Shown one piece after another: positions 6,377 through 10,399 of a stretch of DNA of 10,399 nt; the first letter of the stretch is position 1, and each line of letters starts with the position of its first letter. The position numbers and the translations under genes were made by a program. The stretch is from an uncultured Prevotellaceae bacterium (lineage in GTDB: Bacteria > Bacteroidota > Bacteroidia > Bacteroidales > Muribaculaceae), in the NCBI GenBank assembly GCA_937896015.1, contig CALBLR010000303.1, positions 1 through 10,399 on the forward strand. The letters are read 5' to 3'. The notes below the pieces were generated by a model. It was not told the origin of the DNA. It made no database searches and saw only the letters and a list, made by a program, of their open reading frames with translations.

Positions 6377-8932
6377 ATGAAAATACAAGTTAGCAACACT
6401 AATGCTCCCGTGTGGAGAAACATTACAGTGAAGTCGGAGCTTCCCGCAAAGCTTAAGAAGCTCGACGAACTGTCGAAAAACCTCTGGTGGGTGTGGAACA
6501 GCGAAGGCAAGAGCCTGTTTCACGACCTTGACCCCGAGCTGTGGCATGCCACTGGCGAGAACCCCGTGCTCATGCTGCAGAAGATCCGCTCCGAGCGTCT
6601 GAAGGAAATTCTCGACGACGACGTGATGATGGAGCGCATCAGCACCGTCTATGCCCACTTCAAGGACTATATGAAGCAGCCCTTGCGCACCGATGCCCCC
6701 TCGGTGTCGTACTTCAGCATGGAGTATGGCCTGTGCAGCGCCCTGAAGATTTATTCTGGCGGCCTCGGCATCCTTGCAGGCGACTACATTAAGGAGGCAA
6801 GCGACCGCCGATACAATATGACGGCTGTGGGCTTCCTCTACCGCTACGGATATTTCACCCAGTCAATTTCGATGGAGGGCGACCAGATAGCCAACTACGA
6901 AGCGCAGAACTTCAACCAGCTGCCCATCGAGCCTGTGCTCGACGCCGAGGGCAAGCAGATGATTCTTGAGGTGCCTTATCCCGGCCGAGTTATCTATGCC
7001 AACATTTGGCGCGTGAACGTGGGCCGTGTGAAGCTGTTCCTGCTCGACACCGACATCGACCTCAACAGCGAGTGGGACCGTCCCATCACCCACCAGCTGT
7101 ATGGAGGTGACTGGGAAAACCGCATCAAGCAGGAATACCTGCTGGGCATTGGCGGCGTGCTCATGCTCAAAAAGCTCGGCATCAAGAGCCAGCTGTATCA
7201 TTGCAACGAAGGCCACGCCGCACTGCTCAACCTGCAGCGCCTTGTGGACTATGTGCAGGACGACGGTCTTAGCTTTAACGAGGCCCTTGAGGTGGTGCGC
7301 GCATCGTCGCTCTACACCGTTCACACCCCCGTGCCAGCCGGCCACGACTACTTCGACGAGGGCCTGTTTGGCAAGTACATGGGTGAATTTCCAGCAAAAC
7401 TCGGCATTTCGTGGGCCGACCTCATGAACATGGGCCGCGAAAACCCCGACACCAACGAAAAGTTCTCGATGAGCGTGTTTGCGCTCAACACCACACAGGA
7501 GTCCAACGGCGTGAGCTGGCTTCACGGCCAGGTGTCGCGTAAAATGTTCCAAGGCGTGTGGAAGGGCTTTGCCCCCGAGGAGTCGCACGTGGGCTATGTC
7601 ACCAATGGCGTGCACATGCCCACCTGGGCCGCTTCGGAGTGGAAGGAGTATTATGCCAAACTGTTTGGCGACGACTTCATGGAGCACCAGGAAGACGAGA
7701 AAACATGGGCTCCTATCCTCGACGCCCCCGACGAGGAGGTGTGGGCCATGCGCATGAGGCTCAAAAACAAGTTCATCAATTTTGTGAAGAAGGATTTCAG
7801 CGCCAGCTGGCTCAAAAACCAGGGCGATCCGCAGCGCGTGATTTCCATCCTTGAGAAAATCAACCCCAACGCACTGCTCATTGGCTTTGCACGCCGCTTT
7901 GCCACCTACAAGCGCGCCCACCTGCTCTTCACTGACCTCGACCGCCTGTCGCGGATTGTGAACAACGAAAAGTTTCCTGTGCAATTCATCTTTGCCGGCA
8001 AGGCCCATCCGGCCGACGGCGCCGGCAAGGATCTGATTAAGCGCATTGTAGAAATCTCGAAGCGCCCCGAGTTCCTGGGCAAAATCATCTTCCTCGAAAA
8101 CTACGACATGACGGTGTCGAAGCGCCTCATCACAGGCGTCGACATCTGGATGAACACGCCCACGCGTCCTCTTGAGGCATCGGGCACTTCAGGCGAGAAG
8201 GCCGAAATGAATGGCCTGCTCAACTTCTCGGTGCTCGACGGCTGGTGGTATGAGGGCTATCGCGAAGGTGCCGGCTGGGCGCTCACCGACAAGCGCACCT
8301 ACACCGACCAGGGCCAGCAGGACAAGCTCGACGCAGCCACCATCTACTCGATGCTCGAGAACCAAATCATTCCCCTCTACTTCGCCAAGAACTCTAAGGG
8401 CTACTCGCCCGAGTGGGTGCAGTACATCAAAAACTCGATTGCCCACATTGCGCCCAACTACACCATGTCGAGAATGCTGCGCGACTACATCGACCGCTTC
8501 TACAGCAAGGAGGGCGAGCGCACTGCCAAACTTTGCGCCAACAAGTTTGCGCTGGCCAAGGAGATTGTGGCCTGGAAGGAGAATGTGGCATCGAAGTGGA
8601 ACGATGTGAAGTGTCTCGACATCAACATCAGCGACAGCCTTAAAAACGCTTCGCCCGAAGGTGCGCCCATCGAGGCCACCGTTAAGATCGACACTGCCGG
8701 CCTTGGCGACAGCATCGCCCTCGAACTGGTTACTTATCACGTTATCGATGGCGAGGAGAAGTTCCACGGCACGCGCCAGTTTAAGCTCGTGTCCACCGAA
8801 GGCAGCGTCAACACCTACCACTTGAAGGATAAAATCAACGACTCAGGCATATTCCGCTATGGCTTCCGCATCTACCCGTGGAACAAGAATCTGCCCCACC
8901 GTCAGGATTTCGCCTACATGAAGTGGATTTAA
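6377..8932 (+). CDS. glgP: Alpha-glucan (glycogen/maltodextrin) phosphorylase, GT35 short form with N-terminal DUF3417
   Basis: The 851-aa cytoplasmic enzyme releases glucose-1-phosphate from alpha-1,4-glucan ends using pyridoxal phosphate. The N-terminal ~100 residues, with [10 protein letters not shown], form the DUF3417 domain typical of the archaeal/actinobacterial/Bacteroidota subtype. Next come Y112-F-S-M-E and I125[11 protein letters not shown]136, then [36 protein letters not shown], and the cofactor region E600-A-S-G-T-S-G-E-K608-A-E-M-N-G, where K608 is the predicted PLP Schiff-base lysine. The C-terminal ~120 residues lie beyond the core. I chose ATG 6377 because MKIQVSN matches the usual N-terminus of Bacteroidales homologues as I know them and follows an AT-rich leader. 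The frame is open further upstream, and an ATG at 6302 overlaps the synthase stop (ATGA) and would add 25 atypical residues. The gene is cotranscribed with the glycogen synthase and ended by the terminator at 8963-9009. Confidence 0.93.
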   Translation: MKIQVSNTNAPVWRNITVKSELPAKLKKLDELSKNLWWVWNSEGKSLFHDLDPELWHATGENPVLMLQKIRSERLKEILDDDVMMERISTVYAHFKDYMKQPLRTDAPSVSYFSMEYGLCSALKIYSGGLGILAGDYIKEASDRRYNMTAVGFLYRYGYFTQSISMEGDQIANYEAQNFNQLPIEPVLDAEGKQMILEVPYPGRVIYANIWRVNVGRVKLFLLDTDIDLNSEWDRPITHQLYGGDWENRIKQEYLLGIGGVLMLKKLGIKSQLYHCNEGHAALLNLQRLVDYVQDDGLSFNEALEVVRASSLYTVHTPVPAGHDYFDEGLFGKYMGEFPAKLGISWADLMNMGRENPDTNEKFSMSVFALNTTQESNGVSWLHGQVSRKMFQGVWKGFAPEESHVGYVTNGVHMPTWAASEWKEYYAKLFGDDFMEHQEDEKTWAPILDAPDEEVWAMRMRLKNKFINFVKKDFSASWLKNQGDPQRVISILEKINPNALLIGFARRFATYKRAHLLFTDLDRLSRIVNNEKFPVQFIFAGKAHPADGAGKDLIKRIVEISKRPEFLGKIIFLENYDMTVSKRLITGVDIWMNTPTRPLEASGTSGEKAEMNGLLNFSVLDGWWYEGYREGAGWALTDKRTYTDQGQQDKLDAATIYSMLENQIIPLYFAKNSKGYSPEWVQYIKNSIAHIAPNYTMSRMLRDYIDRFYSKEGERTAKLCANKFALAKEIVAWKENVASKWNDVKCLDINISDSLKNASPEGAPIEATVKIDTAGLGDSIALELVTYHVIDGEEKFHGTRQFKLVSTEGSVNTYHLKDKINDSGIFRYGFRIYPWNKNLPHRQDFAYMKWI

Positions 8933-8962
8933 TGTGCGCTTAGCGCTATAAAAAACATTATC

Positions 8963-9009
8963 AGCAGAGCCGCCAATGCCGTAACGCGCATCATCGGCTC
9001 TGCTTTTTT
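8963..9009 (+). terminator. Intrinsic terminator closing the glycogen unit
   Basis: GCAGAGCCG (8964-8972) pairs perfectly with CGGCTCTGC (8995-9003), extended by A8963-T9004, and is followed by six T (9004-9009). A small inner helix ATGC/GCAT (8976-8979 with 8988-8991) can form in the loop. It lies 31 bp after the phosphorylase stop. Confidence 0.9.
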
Positions 9010-9010
9010 A

Positions 9011-9041
9011 TTGCGCCGTCGTGCAAATTGCATTACCTTTG
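9011..9041 (+). promoter_or_regulatory. Bacteroidota-type promoter for kdsB
   Basis: TTG at 9011-9013 is separated by 20 bp from TACCTTTG at 9034-9041, an exact -7 consensus. The -33 element begins one base after the T-tract of the preceding terminator, a very compact junction. Transcription should begin near 9047-9052, giving a leader of about 20 nt before the ATG at 9071. Confidence 0.78.
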
Positions 9042-9070
9042 TATGGCAGAAAACATCAATATTACCATAT

Positions 9071-9862
9071 ATGGCTAAACTGAAATTTATAGGCATAATC
9101 CCGGCACGCTACGGCTCGAGCCGTTTCCCGGGCAAGCCGCTTGCCATGCTCTGCGGGCAAACGGTGATTGAGCGCGTGTGGCGACAGGCCCGCAAGGCGC
9201 TCGACACGGTGATAGTAGCCACCGACGACGAGCGCATTGCCGCCGCCGTAGCCGCATTCGGCGGCAAGGCGGTGATGACCAGTCCCAACCACAAGAGCGG
9301 CACCGACCGCTGCTATGAGGCCTACGTCACCAACGGAGGCGGTGAAGACGTGGTGATCAACATTCAGGGCGATGAGCCATTTGTGCGTCCCGAACAGATC
9401 GAGGCCCTCATGCAGTGTTTCGACGACGACACTACCGACATTGCCACGCTGGTCAAACCCTTTGCGCCAAGCCGCAGCTATGCCGAGCTTGAAAATCCCA
9501 ATGCGCCCAAGGTGGTGGTGAACAAAAATATGAACGCATGCTACTTTTCGCGTTCGGTGATTCCATATTTGAGGAATTGCGACAAGGAGGAGTGGCCGCG
9601 CCGCGTGCAGTATTACACCCATTTGGGCATGTATGCCTACCGTGCCGGAGTGCTGGCCGAGGTCACTCGGCTGCCGCAGTCGCCGCTTGAACTGGCCGAG
9701 TCGCTCGAGCAGCTGCGCTGGCTTGAAAATGGCTACAAAATAAAGGTGGGCGTCAGTGAGTACGAAACCATTGGGATCGACACCCCCGCCGACTTGAGCA
9801 ACGCCGAGCACATAATTAGAAACGCTGAGCAGCATGGCAATGAGCAATCCCGACAGGACTAA
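9071..9862 (+). CDS. kdsB: 3-deoxy-manno-octulosonate cytidylyltransferase (CMP-Kdo synthetase)
   Basis: The 263-aa cytoplasmic enzyme makes CMP-Kdo from Kdo and CTP, the activated sugar used to build the LPS inner core on lipid A. Family motifs occur in order: IIPARYGSSRFPGKPL (9-24, nucleotide binding), VIVATDDERI, TSPNHKSGTDR, INIQGDEP with Q99-G-D101-E-P (Mg2+-binding Asp), YFSRSVIPY, HLGMYAYR, ESLEQLRWLENG (E213-Q-L-R216) and GIDTPADL (235-242). Length is close to the usual ~250 aa, with a short polar tail (NEQSRQD) produced where the frame overlaps the next gene. The start at ATG 9071 lies downstream of the promoter. The frame stays open back to a TTG at 9011, but that triplet is the promoter -33 element and cannot be transcribed from this promoter. 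The 29-bp overlap with the following gene implies cotranscription and probable translational coupling. Confidence 0.96.
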   Translation: MAKLKFIGIIPARYGSSRFPGKPLAMLCGQTVIERVWRQARKALDTVIVATDDERIAAAVAAFGGKAVMTSPNHKSGTDRCYEAYVTNGGGEDVVINIQGDEPFVRPEQIEALMQCFDDDTTDIATLVKPFAPSRSYAELENPNAPKVVVNKNMNACYFSRSVIPYLRNCDKEEWPRRVQYYTHLGMYAYRAGVLAEVTRLPQSPLELAESLEQLRWLENGYKIKVGVSEYETIGIDTPADLSNAEHIIRNAEQHGNEQSRQD

Positions 9863-10399
9863 GGCGCCAGCCACGTGGCCATTCACCAGTGTCCGCCTCG
9901 ATTTTCCCCAGCCCATAAGGCTGTCAAACGGAATTGAAACCTATGTGGTGGGCAATGGAGAGGACGAGGTGTGCCGCATTTCGTGGTATCTGCCCGGCGG
10001 AAAGTTTCAGGAGCGTGTGCCAATGCAGGCTTCGCTCACGGCAATGTCGCTGTTTGAGGGCTGTGAGGGCATGACGGCGCAGCAGGTGGCCGATACCTTC
10101 GACAGCTATGGGGCTATGAAATCGGCCCAGGCCTTCGACAATGTCACACTCGTAGAACTGTCGTCGCTCAATAAGTTTTTGCCCCGCGTGCTGCCTGCAT
10201 GGGTGCGGTGTGTCACCGCTCCGGCTTTCTCCGAGGCCGGGGTGGAGGTTAAGCGCCAATATGTGGCAAGCAGCATTGCCAATATGCAGCAAAAGGTGAA
10301 GTATCTTGCCACCTGCGAGATGAACCGCCTCTATTACGGCCCTGGACATCCGCTGGCGCACGTCAGCACGCCTGACGAAGTCGAGGCCATTGCTGCCGA
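9834..10399 (+). CDS. M16-family peptidase-like protein, non-catalytic subunit (partial, runs off right edge)
   Basis: From ATG 9834 the frame is open for 188 codons to the window edge, overlapping the end of kdsB by 29 bp; ATG 9840 (in frame, two codons later) is an equally possible start. The sequence has the layout of an M16/insulinase N-terminal domain: LSNGIETYVV (30-39), the strand ISWYLPGGKFQE (49-60), a helix region at 64-78, then MTAQQVADTFDSYGA (80-94) matching the segment after the zinc motif in active M16 enzymes. The HxxEH motif itself is missing: no histidine occurs before residue 172, and the corresponding position reads AMSLFEGCEG. No signal peptide is visible. Bacteroidales carry such inactive M16-like proteins, which in characterised M16 systems pair with an active subunit, so a partner may lie downstream. 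The family call rests on domain layout and recall of homologues, and only the first part of the protein is visible. Confidence 0.75.
   Translation, partial: MAMSNPDRTKAPATWPFTSVRLDFPQPIRLSNGIETYVVGNGEDEVCRISWYLPGGKFQERVPMQASLTAMSLFEGCEGMTAQQVADTFDSYGAMKSAQAFDNVTLVELSSLNKFLPRVLPAWVRCVTAPAFSEAGVEVKRQYVASSIANMQQKVKYLATCEMNRLYYGPGHPLAHVSTPDEVEAIAA

Noticed and set aside
6863..8008. A 381-codon minus-strand open frame inside the phosphorylase gene
   Set aside because: It is antisense to conserved phosphorylase motifs, has no promoter or motif of its own, and shows the same codon-bias shadow pattern.
9011..9070. An upstream TTG start for kdsB adding 20 residues
   Set aside because: The TTG is the -33 element of the kdsB promoter, and family members begin at the MAKLKFIGIIPARYGS position.
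9062..9916. A 284-codon minus-strand open frame opposite kdsB
   Set aside because: It is fully antisense to kdsB, whose motifs are continuous on the plus strand, and it carries no family features.
1..10399. CRISPR arrays, insertion sequences, attachment sites, tRNA or rRNA genes
   Set aside because: No regularly spaced repeats, transposase or integrase motifs, terminal inverted repeats or tRNA-like cloverleafs were seen. The genes form a continuous housekeeping layout.

Overview
The window looks like a chromosomal segment of a Bacteroidota bacterium, most likely order Bacteroidales (Muribaculaceae- or Prevotellaceae-like; family level is a guess). Three gene starts are preceded by the Bacteroidota promoter -7 element TAnnTTTG. 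No Shine-Dalgarno sequences are visible, starts sit in AT-rich leaders, and the coding regions are GC-rich at wobble positions. The pairing of a eukaryote-like GT3 glycogen synthase with a short-form GT35 phosphorylase is also typical of Bacteroidales. A kdsB gene indicates a Gram-negative envelope with Kdo-containing LPS.

Layout. (1) Positions 1-93, minus strand: the first 31 codons of a secreted protein that runs off the left edge. (2) 94-475: a divergent, AT-rich intergenic region with one clear rightward promoter. (3) 476-4461: an ABC-F ATPase followed 20 bp later by a secreted M13 zinc metallopeptidase, probably one transcript, closed by a strong intrinsic terminator. (4) 4630-9009: a glycogen unit made of promoter, GT3 glycogen synthase, 71-bp gap with a hairpin, alpha-glucan phosphorylase and terminator. 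(5) 9011-10399: promoter, kdsB (CMP-Kdo synthetase), then a 29-bp-overlapping gene for an M16-type peptidase-like protein without the HxxEH zinc motif, cut by the right edge.

How the genes work together. The glycogen synthase extends alpha-1,4-glucan and the phosphorylase shortens it to glucose-1-phosphate, so one operon controls storage and mobilisation of the same polymer. The ABC-F protein (ribosome-associated, cytoplasmic) and the M13 peptidase (periplasmic oligopeptide cleavage) have no obvious shared pathway. kdsB supplies activated Kdo for lipid A-core assembly. Its coupling to the M16-like gene is probably positional.

I found no mobile element, CRISPR array, tRNA or rRNA, and nothing that clearly amounts to a new system. 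The window is mostly conserved housekeeping genes. The points worth a second look are modest: the catalytically dead M16-like protein overlapping kdsB, the regulatory simplification of the GT3 synthase, a 29-bp in-frame repeat inside the ABC-F gene, competing hairpins after the M13 gene, and an orphan -7-like element in the divergent leader.
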